Position numbers and translations under genes: made by a program
Part shown: one piece after another, positions 23,601-34,962 of the stretch
How the letters are laid out: every line of letters begins with the position of its first letter
How positions within the stretch are numbered: position 1 is the stretch's first letter
Source of the DNA: Evernia prunastri
Taxonomy: Eukaryota > Ascomycota > Lecanoromycetes > Lecanorales > Parmeliaceae
Direction: 5' to 3'
Length of the DNA stretch: 64,000 nt
Assembly (NCBI GenBank): GCA_003184365.1
Contig: NKYR01000058.1
Location: forward strand, 3,662 to 67,661
The notes under the pieces: generated by a model
Databases searched by the model: none
Told to the model about the DNA's origin: nothing
What the model saw: the letters and a program-made list of their open reading frames with translations, nothing else

Positions 23601-23861
23601 GCGGAGACACGGCCGAGGCAACGGAGGGGCTCTGTGGTGGGGCAGAGGAAGTCGAGCGAAAGCAAGACTCTTAATTCATCCGACGGTGCAAAAATATGAA
23701 ATACGCCCAAATGTAACGCTTGTACCAAAGTATTCGGCTCTCGTTGGATGTTGTCGTTGAAAACAGCACCTTCCCTGCATATGTGATAACGCTGTCCCTC
23801 CACGCCATTATTTGCCCTAGCTGCAGAAATCAAACTTCAACATTGATACAAACCACCAAAC
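20640..23861. other. Gene-poor 3.2-kb spacer upstream of fbp1
   Basis: It holds the cyclin 3' UTR and presumably the promoter of the bisphosphatase gene, usually glucose-repressed in fungi. Minus-strand ORFs at 23284-23833 read as low-quality sequence without domains. I see no tRNA or repeat array. A spliced or non-coding RNA gene cannot be excluded. Confidence 0.45.
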
Positions 23862-25039
23862 ATGTCTCTGAACAATGGAGAAGCGGCTCCTCTGGCCCAT
23901 GAAAAGATTAACACGGATATCGTGACGCTTACTCGCTTTCTCACGGAAGAGCAATCGAAGCATAAGGAGGCTACAGGGGACTTCACGTACATTTTATAAT
24001 CCCCTTTCCATGACCGTCCGCTCTCCTCCAATGCTGATACTCGTTTCCAAGTCTGCTATGCCATGCTCTACAGTTCTCCTTCAAATCCATTGCCTACTAC
24101 ATCCGCCGAGCGAGTCTTATAAATCTCAGCGGTCTTGCTGGTTCATCCAACAGCACAGGTGACGATCAAAAGAAGCTCGATGTCATTGGCAACGATATCT
24201 TTGTGGCCGCCATGCGAACATCCGGTAAATGTCGGCTTCTAGTATCCGAGGAGGAAGACAATTGCATTGTATTCAACGAAAACCCAAAGGCGCGGTACGC
24301 CGTGGTCTGCGATCCCATAGACGGCTCAAGCAATTTGGATGCAGGGGTTAGCGTGGGAACCATCTTCGGAATATTCAGGCTGGCAGAAGGGAGTCAAGGG
24401 AAACAAGAAGAGCTTCTCCAGCCCGGCACGGAATTGGTAGCCAGCGGATTCACCATGTATGGTGCGAGTGCCCAGCTGGTTATTACCATGAAAGGAGGCA
24501 GCGTCAATGGCTTTACCATGGACAATGCTTTAGGCGAATTCATCCTGACCCATCCAGACATGAAAATGCCCAAGTCTCGTGCGATATACAGTGTAAACGA
24601 GGGGAACAGCCTGTATTGGGAAGAAGAGGTCAAAGAGTACTTCAACAGTCTGAAGTATCCCATTGAAAAGTCTGGAAAGCCATACAGTGCTCGTTACATC
24701 GGCAGCATGGTGGCAGACGCCTACCGGACTTTACTGTACGGAGGGATATTCGCGTATCCAGCGGACAAGAAGAGCCCAAAGGGAAAGCTGAGGATTTTGT
24801 ATGAGTGCGCGCCTATGGCTATGGTCTTCGAGAATGGTACGTCTGGGACCGCCAACCCTACTGACCACTATCTCATGTGCTGACGTGATGAAACAGCTGG
24901 AGGTCAAGCGGTCAATAGCCGGATGGAACGTATGCTTACTGTTGTTCCTGAGCATATCCATGATCGATCTGGTATCTTCATGGGCAGCTACGACGAAGTA
25001 CAAAAAGTGATTGACGTTCATAAGAAGCATAGTCATTGA
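23862..25039 (+). CDS. fbp1: Fructose-1,6-bisphosphatase
   Basis: Gluconeogenic enzyme removing the 1-phosphate of fructose-1,6-bisphosphate in the cytosol. Exons 23862-23986, 24052-24836 and 24897-25039 give 350 residues, the normal size. The AMP-site region reads ATGDFT, spanning the first splice join, then YYIRRASL. The metal-binding signature DPIDGSSNLDAG is intact, as are EEEDNCIVF, FTMYGASAQLV, YSARYIGSMVAD and GGIFAYP. The second residue is Ser, so the N-terminal Pro degron of yeast Fbp1 is absent; regulation by N-end recognition may differ. Introns are 65 and 60 bp with good branch sites. Confidence 0.95.
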
Positions 25040-25561
25040 CTGGGGGAGAATAGAAATTTAGGACTCAACACACTTTGCTCATATGTTTTTTATGTGAGAA
25101 TGTTGAATGGTAATGTAGAAATCGTTTAAGCTGTAGTCGTCGAACCCTTTCTTCCGGATCTCCAAGCAAATAAAGAGATGTTTTGGGATCCAAGAGGCCG
25201 ATCCTCCGTCGCCGCAGCGGAAGAAGCAAAATGGACCCGAGGTAATAATAAGTAGCGAGAGGAGTTATACATAAATTCAAGTGCCTTACCTATTTTTACT
25301 TTTTAGCAGCAGGACACTGGCATTGTTATACGAACTATGTCTTCGATCTAGGCTTCCTTAGCCATCACTAAGGTACCGCTATTACTACTATACTACTACT
25401 ATTTTACTACTACCTTACCTTACTTCCTGCTCATTATGGCCGTCATACTGTCATCTCGTTCTGATGAACACCTTGATCTCCGGTCTTCAGGTCAGCTTGA
25501 CATTGTCACAATGCGATAAATGCAGCTTCCTTATGCTCAACAGGTAGCCAATTGTGCGACC
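25040..25561. other. Intergenic with ACT/ACC-rich low-complexity DNA
   Basis: Around 25360-25435 there are TACTACTA runs and several AAGGTAC/TACCTTAC words. No gene. Confidence 0.5.
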
Positions 25562-27241
25562 ATGGCGGAAAGGTCTACTGCCGAATACCGCTCCTTGATC
25601 ATCACTCCTCCTCCATCTGTGCTCGAGGTTGATGACGTAGGTGGTCTTTCTCTACTATGCCATCTGTCGCTAACCAAATCAGCGTACTACCTCCAGTGCC
25701 GACTCGATGTAAGCCGCTACAGACCTGTCATACAACTCGTCGCTCAGGCTTACCATGTTCACTTCAAAGACCTTCCGATCCCGCCTTTATCACCTCTAGT
25801 ATCACTGAGTGGGAATGGGAGAACGGAAGAAGGTATGATTATGCCAGCTCGAGAATAAAGAGCAACTTCTCAAGACCTGGATAGGTATCACGCGCACAGA
25901 GCTGGTAGCTATCCATTGCCTAATGACGAGGTACGTAACGGCTTGATCTCTTACAGCTTAGCTGGCCTCGAAATACGGTCTGCGAACAGCTCTGTTATCC
26001 CACTTCTCCCATTGCCTGTTGCTAATGCTACAATTGGCAGAAAGAGCTAGACCGACTAGATCTCAAACACCACATAATGATGTTACTATGTGACAATCAT
26101 CTACATCTTGCACCTCTGGTCAAGCCTGAAAGAGTATTGGATATTGGGACGGGTACGGGGATATGGGCGATACAAATGGGGGACGAGTACCCAGAATCTA
26201 CTGTCATTGGAACAGATCTGTCTCCAATCCAGCCGTCATGGTATGAATCCAGTCACATGCGGATGAGCAGAGTGAAACCGTTTCGAACTCATCACATTAG
26301 GGTCCCCGAGAACGTCCACTTCGAGATTGACGATGTGGAAGATAAAGAATGGACTTGGCCGGACAACCATTTTGATTACATTCACTCGAGGTTCATGGTG
26401 GCCTCTATATCATCCTGGTCACGTCTCATACGGAAGGCTTTTCAGTTCGTCTCGCACTAGCTCTTGACTACCATGACCCAGACGATTAATTATATTTACA
26501 GACACTGCAAGCCTGGTGGTTACTTCGAGATGCAGGAGCTTGATCCTCGCTTCCAGTCAGACGATGGTTCTTTGCCAGAAGACGGCAGCTTGGCTTACTA
26601 CTCTAAACTGATATGTGAAGCATCTGCAGATTACAATAGACCTGTTCCATATCACCATGAGTACTTTGCCTGGTTTGAAAAGGCTGGATTTGTGGATGTG
26701 AAGCAGATTCTGCTCAAATCTCCTACAAATCCCTGGCCCAAAGACAAAAAGTTGAAAGAGGTCGGCAAGTATCAAATGCTCGCGCACCTTGAGGGCCTCG
26801 AAGGTGTGAGTCTTGCGCTACTGTGTCGAGTGTATGACTGGAAGCCAGAGGAAGTCCAAATACTAATGGCAAAGCTTCGACCGGAGCTGAAGGAGAGATC
26901 CATACATTCGTATCAGACTACGTGAGTCGGCTATATGAAGACTCGCATAGAATTGCGCTAAGATTGGAAACAGTGCTGTCATAGTCGGGCGCAAACCAGA
27001 AATATCTGAGACATCAGAACCTTTACCAGACGCAGCGCCATATGGTCCAGCTCCGTTGACGCCTGAAAGCTACGCAGCAAGTCCTCAGGAGATGTTAGCG
27101 TCCCGGGGAGAACCATCAGAAGGAAAAAATCCAGACTTTGCACACCAAACGCTTGAGGTAGGATCTCTGGCGAGGGAGACCAAGAATGCTTTGCCAGTAG
27201 CGGCTGCCCAAACAATACCTACAGTCCGAAGCCCTCATTGA
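25562..27241 (+). CDS. LaeA-like SAM-dependent methyltransferase
   Basis: Class I methyltransferase of the fungal TAM/LaeA-like group; relatives range from the global regulator LaeA to tailoring enzymes, substrate unknown here. Seven-exon model: 25562-25640, 25697-25832, 25885-25930, 26041-26240, 26301-26444, 26502-26921, 26974-27241, about 430 residues. The SAM site is VLDIGTGTGIWAIQMGDEYP followed by GTDLSPIQPSW; the second half has DDVEDKEWTWPDNHFDYIHSR and CKPGGYFEMQELDP. Junctions from exon 2 on restore the family sequence (NGRR-YHAHRAGSY-PLPNDE). The first junction is uncertain because donors at 25637 and 25641 compete. The tail after about residue 345 is Pro/Ser-rich and disordered. 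It is directly followed by a BAHD-type acyltransferase. Confidence 0.85.
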
Positions 27242-27888
27242 CTCCCATATCCGATGATGGTATAGCCCACTATTCACCGCGAGATTGAATTTGCAGATAT
27301 CACGGACCAATCTATGCGCGTTTCGCATCGATAGGAAATTTTAGAACCCCGCACGGTCATCATGCAGTTGCCCGGCGAAGTCCAATCAATTTCTCCTCAA
27401 ATGAAGTTGTAGACCGATGAAGAGATGTTACGCGCGTTGCGCTTGCAAGACGAATCAGTGGCCGCGAAGGACGAAGGATGAAGGACGCGAGCCGCTTTTT
27501 GTGGACGATTCGGTCTCTTGGGCTCTTAGCGACTCTGAATGAGATTCGAGTCCAGAGCCTTCTTTGGCGTTATCTCATTACTTAATTAGAATTGGAGGGG
27601 TCCTTGCTTATTTTTTCGGACCTGTCAAGCGTCTGACTCATTTTGTTTAATAATATTGTTCAACTTTTGTTGTGGTTTTATATTTGGCCCCTCGGCCGCG
27701 GCCAACTGCAAGTAAAGGCCAAAGAGGATCGAAGGTTTGCTTCTTGTACAGGTTCCTGGCCTTCCATTTCACGTTTCTTTGCATTTCCTTGGAGCCAATT
27801 AAAAGGTCTCCAGAGACCACTTCTAGAAACAGAAGCGACTTGTTGTCAATCCAATACCCAAGGGCACAATCCAATAGTATCAATTGCC
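27242..27888. other. Intergenic before the acyltransferase gene
   Basis: The frame of the acyltransferase stays open upstream from 27643, but the first ATG in good context is at 27889, so I treat this as promoter and leader. Confidence 0.5.
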
Positions 27889-29478
27889 ATGGCAATCACC
27901 GTTCAGTCTCGCACGCGCATCTTTCCAAACCCTCATGTCCCTCCTTTGCAGCCTAGAGTTGAATTCCTATCCATCATCGATGCAATCGTATTGTACTTCG
28001 CGAAAAGCGCCTGCGTCTGGTTCTACAATGAACCGCTTGACACTGATCGACTGATATACAGTCTGCGCAAGACTCTTCGCGCCTATCCTCAATGGGCGGG
28101 CCAGCTGCGCTTCGCTCAATGCAACCCTGATGCCGAACACGTCCATCGCCACGGGCGTCTGGAGCTTTCTTATGGGTCGTCATCCGATCCAGGAGTCGAA
28201 TGCATCTTCGCCGAAGCTAACTTGCCCATGTCGTCCATGGTTCCTCGCGATGCAATCGCGAAACTCTGGGATGCTACGCACGTCCATTACAAAGATTTTC
28301 TCGACACGGAAACCGCATTTGCTCTTGACGACTCAAAGCAAAGCGAAGGGTTACCATCCATGAAGGTCCAATTCACCAAATTCAAAGACGGCGGCACAGC
28401 CGTAGCCGTCGGTATTGTCCACTCTCTGGCAGACGCCGCCGCCGTCCTCACCTTTATGAATGACTGGGCCGCCACGAACCTCGCCCTTTCAGCCTCAGAA
28501 CCCATCCCAAACCTGCAACGTCTCTTCAATCCCTCCCTCATCGACGCAGCCGCGGCCGGCGACATCGAGGCCAAAAGCCCTGACCCGTCCATCCTGGAAG
28601 TCGCCGCCAAGTTGCCCGTGCACCGCTTCGACTACTGGGCCTCCGCCGGCCCTTCAACCCCGGCGTGGGCTCTGCCATTGACCAAAATCCCACCGGAGCT
28701 CGCGTCTCGATCTCGAGAAATCAGACTGGGCAGGCCGGCCCCGTACCACACCTGGGACGCCACGGCTCCCTGCTCGCACACGACCTTCTTCTTGTCCGCC
28801 GCCGAAACCCACGCCATCTATCTCCACGCCGCCGCGAACACTCGGACACGTCTATCGCATCAAGACGCCGTGCTGGCGTGGCTGTGGGCCGCCCTGATCC
28901 GCGCCCGCGATCTCAAAGAAGGCGAGGAGCATTCCCTCGCCATCAGCATCGACGGGCGGCGGCGCCTCCGGACACCCTTGCCGCCTTCATTCATCGGCTC
29001 GCCCATTTTCAACGTTGGGATCCCCACCAAAGTCGCAGCCGCCACTTCCCCTGTGAGCAGCGCGAAAGACATAGCAGACAAAGCAGCCGCCATTCGCAAT
29101 CACGTGGAGAAGTTTGACGGGGAAGCGGTAGCGGCGTTGTTGCACGAAATGTGTTTTGAGCTGAGTGGGCAGAGGCGATGGAACTGCTTCTTGGGGGATT
29201 ATCATACTATTGTTACGAGTTGGGTTGGTATTGGAATGCGGAAGGTGGTTTTCGAGGAGGGAAAGAAGGTGAGGTGGGCGGAGCCGTTGATGCCATCGTG
29301 CGATGGGGTTGTGATTGTTGGTGAGGGCGGAGTGGGAAAAGATGATGCAAGGGAAGGACATGACATACTGAAAGAATGGTGGAGCGATGGGGTGAATCTC
29401 AACGTTTATCTCAGGCGCGACGTTATGACGAGGTTGATGGATGATAAGGAATTCAGAGTATTTGCCGAGACGGAGTGA
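27889..29478 (+). CDS. BAHD-type acyltransferase (transferase family)
   Basis: Acyl-CoA-dependent O- or N-acyltransferase of the plant-BAHD/fungal trichothecene-acetyltransferase superfamily, presumably cytosolic; the substrate cannot be read from sequence. Single exon, 529 residues from ATG at 27889 (GCCATGGCA context). The catalytic HxxxD is HSLAD in the segment VGIVHSLADA at about residue 178. The usual DFGWG structural motif is replaced by a weak equivalent (GKKVRWAEPLMPSCDG), as in many fungal members. FNVGIPTK and SLAISIDGRRRLR fit the C-terminal domain. Tandem placement with the LaeA-like methyltransferase suggests a small tailoring pair, but no PKS, NRPS or terpene synthase lies within this window. 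Confidence 0.82.
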   Translation: MAITVQSRTRIFPNPHVPPLQPRVEFLSIIDAIVLYFAKSACVWFYNEPLDTDRLIYSLRKTLRAYPQWAGQLRFAQCNPDAEHVHRHGRLELSYGSSSDPGVECIFAEANLPMSSMVPRDAIAKLWDATHVHYKDFLDTETAFALDDSKQSEGLPSMKVQFTKFKDGGTAVAVGIVHSLADAAAVLTFMNDWAATNLALSASEPIPNLQRLFNPSLIDAAAAGDIEAKSPDPSILEVAAKLPVHRFDYWASAGPSTPAWALPLTKIPPELASRSREIRLGRPAPYHTWDATAPCSHTTFFLSAAETHAIYLHAAANTRTRLSHQDAVLAWLWAALIRARDLKEGEEHSLAISIDGRRRLRTPLPPSFIGSPIFNVGIPTKVAAATSPVSSAKDIADKAAAIRNHVEKFDGEAVAALLHEMCFELSGQRRWNCFLGDYHTIVTSWVGIGMRKVVFEEGKKVRWAEPLMPSCDGVVIVGEGGVGKDDAREGHDILKEWWSDGVNLNVYLRRDVMTRLMDDKEFRVFAETE

Positions 29479-30296
29479 TGGAGGTAGGTAGCCTGATTTT
29501 TGGACGCAGTCAGGACGTAGAGAGAATCTTCATACCAAATCGAGTGGGCAATGGTACGAAGGAGAGAAAAGGATATTGGGAAATCAGAGGGATACCTAAA
29601 TAGGATAATGTAACATCAGGGATAGCAAAATTGTTGACATTATACGATGTTTGATTTCGAAAGCCATCAAGAATAGAGATCGATAGACTACCGCTGAGCA
29701 GGAAACGCTCCTTTGGACTCAAAAAACATCAAGTCCATAGGGTTTGAGCCTGTGGACCTGGAATGGGTTCCTTTAAACCGGGTCCTGGATGACCGAGGAT
29801 GTTGATCTGAGCGCATGGACCTCTGGACCTTATTCGCACTTCCCTTCCTAGACGTCGCCCCAGGAGTTCCCGTAACTGATTGACCTGACATTGTCCTCAA
29901 TATATTTGTTACTGAGCAGGAGCTGCAACCTGCTGTCGCGCCCCCTAATGTTAAGCTTTCGTAACCCGAGATCCGAATGGTGCGGTGGAATTGCGTGGCT
30001 CCTCGATTGCGCGTCCTCGGCGTCACGATGACTTGCGTGCCGAATCTTACTTTATCTTGCAAGCTGAAACCCGAGGAACGTCGAGAGTACAGGTGGATCA
30101 TTCACCCTTGTGGCTCTCTAGTGGCTTGCCGGAATTTGTCACCCAAGCTGTCTCCCATCCGAATATTCAGCCCCTGTAGAGCTTCGTCAATCCAATTATC
30201 CTATGGCACCGTTTTCCTTATGGATCGTACTTGAGGTTGTTATAACGCCAATGCGTACAATATTTCATCATGATATATCCAGCTTGCGAAGCTTTA
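29479..30296. other. Intergenic, with a doubtful 137-residue minus ORF
   Basis: The minus-strand frame 29688-30101 is Arg/Ser-rich (SRKGSANKVQRSMRSD) and has no recognisable domain. An overlapping plus ORF makes it more likely to be chance. I see no other signal. Confidence 0.4.
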
Positions 30297-30608
30297 TCAA
30301 TTCTTTTTCCCAGCCCGCCACTCTTCAGGCAAATCCATCCCAACCCGCCTCGCCGTCAGCCGGACCTTCTCTTCCTCATCCATCGACATTCCTGGGTTAT
30401 AACGCTCCAAGAGCGTAGCGTACATCCTCTGTGCCTTGGCGTACTGGATATACTGTTCCGCTTCTTCCACTTGCAGTGGGGCAGAACTGGAGGAAATGGT
30501 ATTGCGAATGCGTTGCTGGATTGGCGAAGGCGTAGAAAGCGGTCGGTGGGGTAGCTCGCGTAAGAGAGAGCGGTAGAGTGAGCGGAGGTGAGAGGGTGAT
30601 GCTGCCAT
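30297..30608 (-). CDS. fmc1: ATP synthase assembly factor Fmc1
   Basis: Small mitochondrial matrix protein of the LYR-like group, needed for F1 assembly at high temperature through the Atp12 chaperone. The chosen start at 30608 (GCCATGGCA) gives 103 residues; an in-frame codon 48 bases upstream has poorer context. The N-terminus LRSLYRSLLREL is the LYR-type helix. The highly conserved segment LLERYNPGMSMDEEE with VRLTARRVGMDLPEEW closes the protein. One exon; a possible 5' UTR intron ends just upstream. It is convergent with the BAHD gene. Confidence 0.9.
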   Translation of the reverse strand: MAASPSHLRSLYRSLLRELPHRPLSTPSPIQQRIRNTISSSSAPLQVEEAEQYIQYAKAQRMYATLLERYNPGMSMDEEEKVRLTARRVGMDLPEEWRAGKKN

Positions 30609-31282
30609 GGCTTGATGATGGATTGGTTGTGGGGTAGTATTTCTGTAGAAGTTCAAGTCTAAGGTACGTGCGGATACAGTAAATCCTGTCAGCCTTACGA
30701 GTTCGACCTCTTTTTTAAATACTGTCTATAAACATCAGAGATGTGGACTTTCGCACAACACTCACGACATCTTGTTGCGCTGTGGAAAGTATCCTTAGCT
30801 ATTCAGGCCCTCAGTGGATGCCCTCACTATATCATTATGTCTTGCCATGTGATTTGAAACGCTTGTTTTCTGGGAAGTTGTACACAGTACTCATTATCCA
30901 ATGTTGAAGGTGCTCCCACGTCGAGATTCGATGGCGCGTTTAGCAAGATAGAAAGGATCCTGGAAGACATTATTAAAAGCTATTCGATGAAGGAGTACAG
31001 AAGTGAGCGCCGGTATGAAGTAAGCTTCACGCTCAAGTAAGAGCATTGATTTACAATCTTGACCTACCTTACTCTTACACTCGAGGCGTACGGCTTGTTT
31101 TAACCAAATATTTTGGGGACCAGCGCTAACTTTCCTTTTCCAATGGCTTTTATAATCAACTCGATTTTACAATAAAGACCCCAAGAAGAGTGAAGCGAAT
31201 ATGGACATGTGCGGAGATTTGCCACAATGAAAAACCTTTTCTTCGGAAGCCGTACATATGAACATTCTACGCTAAATATCAT
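30609..31282. other. Intergenic, no gene seen
   Basis: Spacer between fmc1 and the interrupted methyltransferase. Promoter of fmc1 presumably lies at its left end. Confidence 0.5.
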
Positions 31283-32152
31283 TCATTGCCGATACACAGC
31301 GAAGCATAGCCTTCTCATATCCGGATCGCCCCAGCTCTCGTTCCCTTTATAGCCCAACTCCTCTTCGTCCAAGCTAGCTTGCACTGACCAAAGACTTCCT
31401 GTAGCATCTCCTACGTCCTTCCACATCTGCGTAAATGATGCAACATCATGTCTATACAGTTTTCCTTCCTCCAATTTTCGCTACGGGTAAACGCCAGGCC
31501 TGACACTTCCGAGTTGCCGGCCAAGGATCATTGAGCCATTTTGCTGTCGTAGGATACCGACGACTTCTACGGCGAGCTTGAACTGCTCCTCCAATGTGAA
31601 TAGGTGGAAGAAGGAAGACGCGTAGACAATATCCGTCCCTCCTCGGATGTTCTTGAGAGCCGAGGCTGATGCTGGCTGCATTAGGTTCGAAATTAGGAAC
31701 TTCGACCGGAGGGAGTCTTCGTCCCGGAACAGCTCATAGCCAAGGTTGACGAAATCCTGTACCATTTCCATTCCATACAAATTCTTTGAGGGTGCGCCAT
31801 CGTACACGAGCTTTCGAATTTCCTGCCCGAAACAGCAGCCAAGCTCCAAGAATATATGGCCATCTTGCAAACGTCTCAATATCTGAGGGTATGCAGGATG
31901 GAGGCTGAGACTCAAGGCTAGGAATCGCAGATGGGCAATGCAGGGATATGGCCGAATGTGAAAGCCACGATCTCTCTGCCCTCACTGTTAGCGCTCTTTC
32001 CTGATGAAACCTAGGCTGCTCGAGAAACAGAAAAGATTGATGACGTGTGCGTCTACTTCCTCCGGAGGGATCTTGCTATATCGTTCAAGCAGCTCCCGTG
32101 CGGGTATCTTGATTTCCAGCGCTGACCCTTTTGGAGTAGATCGTCTTGGCAT
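31283..32152 (-). pseudogene. Fungal methyltransferase with in-frame TAG
   Basis: SAM-dependent methyltransferase of the fungal type that carries ...PYPCIG..RFL and LLDLGCC motifs, often in secondary-metabolite loci. Exon 1 32152-32045 (MPRRSTPKG to PPEEVDAH), a 69-bp intron with GCTAAC branch, and exon 2 from 31975. Motifs: RPYPCIAHLRFL, HIFLELGCCFGQEIRKLVYD (SAM site) and GAPSKNLYGMEM. In the same frame a TAG at 31481-31483 follows PGVYP, after which the expected C-terminus continues (RKLEEGKLYRHD, then FTQMWKDVG, to MRRLCFAVYR). Reading to the TAG gives 200 residues; the full frame would be about 265. CAG-to-TAG is the simplest change. It may be a young pseudogene, a truncated functional form or a sequencing error. 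Confidence 0.75.
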
Positions 32153-33103
32153 CTTCTTCAACAGACGAGTTGTCCATCGGAAGACGTTCTGCGGTCACGG
32201 AGTCCGATTACTGGTGTGAAGGGCAGTTTAATGTTGATGCTGATGCTGATGCCGATACTGATGCCCAGGTGTCTGAAGCCACCTCAGCACAAGAGCTAGA
32301 TTTTAGTTAGACTGCGGTCCCACTGCAACGCCTGACAGCACGTCTCGGACCGGCCTTTGGGTCTGGTTGGATTTCACATCCCGAGGCCAAGGTCTCGATG
32401 ACATCGTGCAGAGAGCTAAAGCTCTTCACCGATTGAATTCGAGCTTGGACGAAGGCCTATTGCCAGAGTCCATGCGAGCGATCCACACAAGTATCGATAA
32501 GGGTGCATGACTTGCCTTGCTCAATGATCTCCCTCCACAAATAAGCGTCAAGGACAATCTAGGCTTTAGCCAACTTCACGCGGGACAGTCATTCGCCCGA
32601 GCTGCCCACGCATCTTGCAATCTCCTCCCCGCACTACAATCTAGATGCTAGCTCTAGTCTGCAGGTGATTTTGCTGGGTGCCCGCGTCAGCTCGGTCGTA
32701 GACTCGCCTCCCAGCGGTATAATAGTTCTATCTCGTGATGTGTAAGTACCTTTTTGCCGGATTGTCCCGGTTCCAGCTGGCCAAGCACTAAAGTGACCAA
32801 TAGCTACCTATTTATGCAAGCCACCGAACAGCTATTCCGGCTTTTCGACGGAGTGCGTGGAATTCGAAAAAGCCTCATGGGATTTCATTATCTGTGATGG
32901 TCGTCAAATTTGTCAATCCAATCAATCCAATTTTCACTACTCGTAGGCATTGTGTGAAGTCAAGATCAGAGGTTGTCCGCGTCATTTGAATGCATGGAAG
33001 TAATAAAAAGGGCAGTTCCTGCAGTCTGGGATCGCGTAAATGAAAATTTGCATCTCTATCAACATTAGCACGCTGCAACCTCTTATCAGACAGTACATTC
33101 ATC
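32153..33103. other. Intergenic, no gene seen
   Basis: About 950 bp between divergently transcribed genes. A short GATGCT/GATGCC repeat lies at 32231-32265. Nothing else stands out. Confidence 0.5.
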
Positions 33104-33670
33104 ATGCAGCTCCAACTAGCCGGTCTCCGTCTCACATCTTTACTACTTCTTACGGTACGTTGTGCACATGGAGTCTACGACTCGAAACACATTGAGATCC
33201 AGCAAACCCTTGCCAGATTCCCCATTGCGGTGGACGAAAAGAACTACACGATGCTCTCGGAAGTCTTCACGGTGGAAGGTGTCTTCGAGGCCGACCTACC
33301 GACCGGCCCGCTTCAAGGCCTTGTGACCATTGAAGACTGGCTCCTGGACGCACTCAACAACACGCTGAGCCAACACTCGTTTGGCACCCAGTACATCGAT
33401 ATCCACGATGCACATTCAGCCGACGTGATGACATACTTCATCGCAACATCCGTGGGGGTAGGTGACAAAGCTGGATCGAGCCTCTACAATCATGCCAAGT
33501 ATCTGGATAGTTTGATCTTAAATGAGGACGGAGAATGGAGGGGGAAGAACAAGACCCTGGTGTACATGGTATGAGGTTTTTGATTTTTCTTCCGCCATGG
33601 CTCCGAGGTGCACTTGAGCTAATCTTGTATTGCCAAGATCCCGAGTATGGGGAACACGACTCTGCTCTAG
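33104..33670 (+). CDS. Secreted SnoaL-like (NTF2-fold) protein
   Basis: Small NTF2-fold protein of the SnoaL-like type; members include cyclases, dehydratases and many of unknown role. ATG at 33104 begins a signal-peptide-like stretch (LRLTSLLLLTVRCAHG) with likely cleavage near residue 23. The fold is seen in IEIQQTLARFPIAVDEKNY, LSEVFTVEGVFEADL, and HSFGTQYIDIHDAHSADV. The frame ends at 33574 (156 residues), but GTATGA at 33569 is a good donor and joins a CAAG acceptor at 33637 preceded by GAGCTAAT, giving exon 2 33638-33670 and a C-terminus MIPSMGNTTLL. Both endings are possible. It lies next to the cis-aconitate decarboxylase-like gene, 1.3 kb upstream on the same strand. Confidence 0.7.
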
Positions 33671-34962
33671 GCATCGCTAGCAAGATTCGCGGAAGTCTGA
33701 TGTGATCAGGCAGCACTGGGAAAATATCTTTATAGCCTGTTGTCCCAAGCTACTTTGATATATGTGGCCCTTTGGCAGACGTGCATGCATCGAAAGTGAC
33801 TCCGTATTGAGACTTTACTTCATTGTGCGATGTTCGTCCTAGCGCCGTTTAGCCTGGGATACATATTAGACCACACACAAACCTTGTTGGTCCCTTAGTC
33901 TTTTCAGTGTTGGCATGTTCACCTACCCTGCGACCGGAGATATGCAGATGCTTTGGTGTGTTTACTTCCAGACCGAATAGGCGTTAGTGAGCCAAGCAAG
34001 CACGCTACTCCGTGCTCTAAGGTAATCTTACCTTTCTAAGTACCTTACTTTACGTACCTTAGCTTACCTTACGGCAGGTGGCAGGACCATGCAGAAGCAC
34101 AAACTAGTATACCTATCATACCTTACTTATGAGAAAATAAGAAACCGCTACATCTTCGATTAAATACCACCAGCGAACAATACTTTAGGTACCTAAAGTA
34201 ATGTTCGCTTATACCTACCTTACCTTGTGCCTGCGTTAGGTTTACAACGACTAGAGTACTAGGTTCGGTTCGTGACAAATATCTCGAGAGTCATGTAAGG
34301 TAAGGTTATCTACCTTAGGTACCGTACCTTATGTCAGATTGGCTTTACCTAATTCATAAACCGATCTTCTCCTTGTCCTCCTCGGTCAGTCGAATTGCAT
34401 GATATCTCAATTCTAAGGTTACACTACTACCATTACCCCATTCAACCCTCCAACAACAATTAAACACGCATCCACCATGCCCAATCCAGAAGGTCCATGG
34501 TAAAAGTGTCAGTACACGTATTGTCTGAATCTACACAATCCTCAACTATTCAAAAAATGAAAAAACAACAGAAGAAAAGGAGAAATGGGAAAAAAAAGAG
34601 GAACAGGAAAAGGGACATGAATAGCGCGCTGCTTGTCCATCATCTCTCCAACAGACTGCCTCTATTCTTCGGCACTGAATATATATTCGTCTTCGTGCGG
34701 CAGATTCTGCTTCGACGCTTGCATGCAAGGACTATCTCGATCCTTCGGACCGAGGTCCCCAAGCATACTTTGAGAGAAGTAGCTCTTCCCTCGGCAGCCA
34801 TGGCCTGATGGTAGCAATCTAGACGTTGTCTAGCAGATTACTCCGAAGCATTAACGATGCGCTATCATGGCATTGTGCCATTGAATCGCGCCACCAGGTC
34901 TCCCATATAATCCGAGCAGAGAACGGTAATTCAAGACGCCAGATCCTCCGAATCATACTCAA
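33671..34962. other. Intergenic rich in TACCTTAC words
   Basis: Between about 34018 and 34335 the words TACCTTA, AAGGTA and AGGTACC recur more than a dozen times on both strands. A purine-rich patch follows at about 34555-34615. ORFs here are short and unconvincing. This is probably promoter sequence of the decarboxylase-like gene. Confidence 0.5.

Noticed and set aside
28665..29117. 150-residue Arg/Pro/His-rich ORF inside the acyltransferase
   Set aside because: Frame shadow of the BAHD gene in a GC-rich part; no domain.
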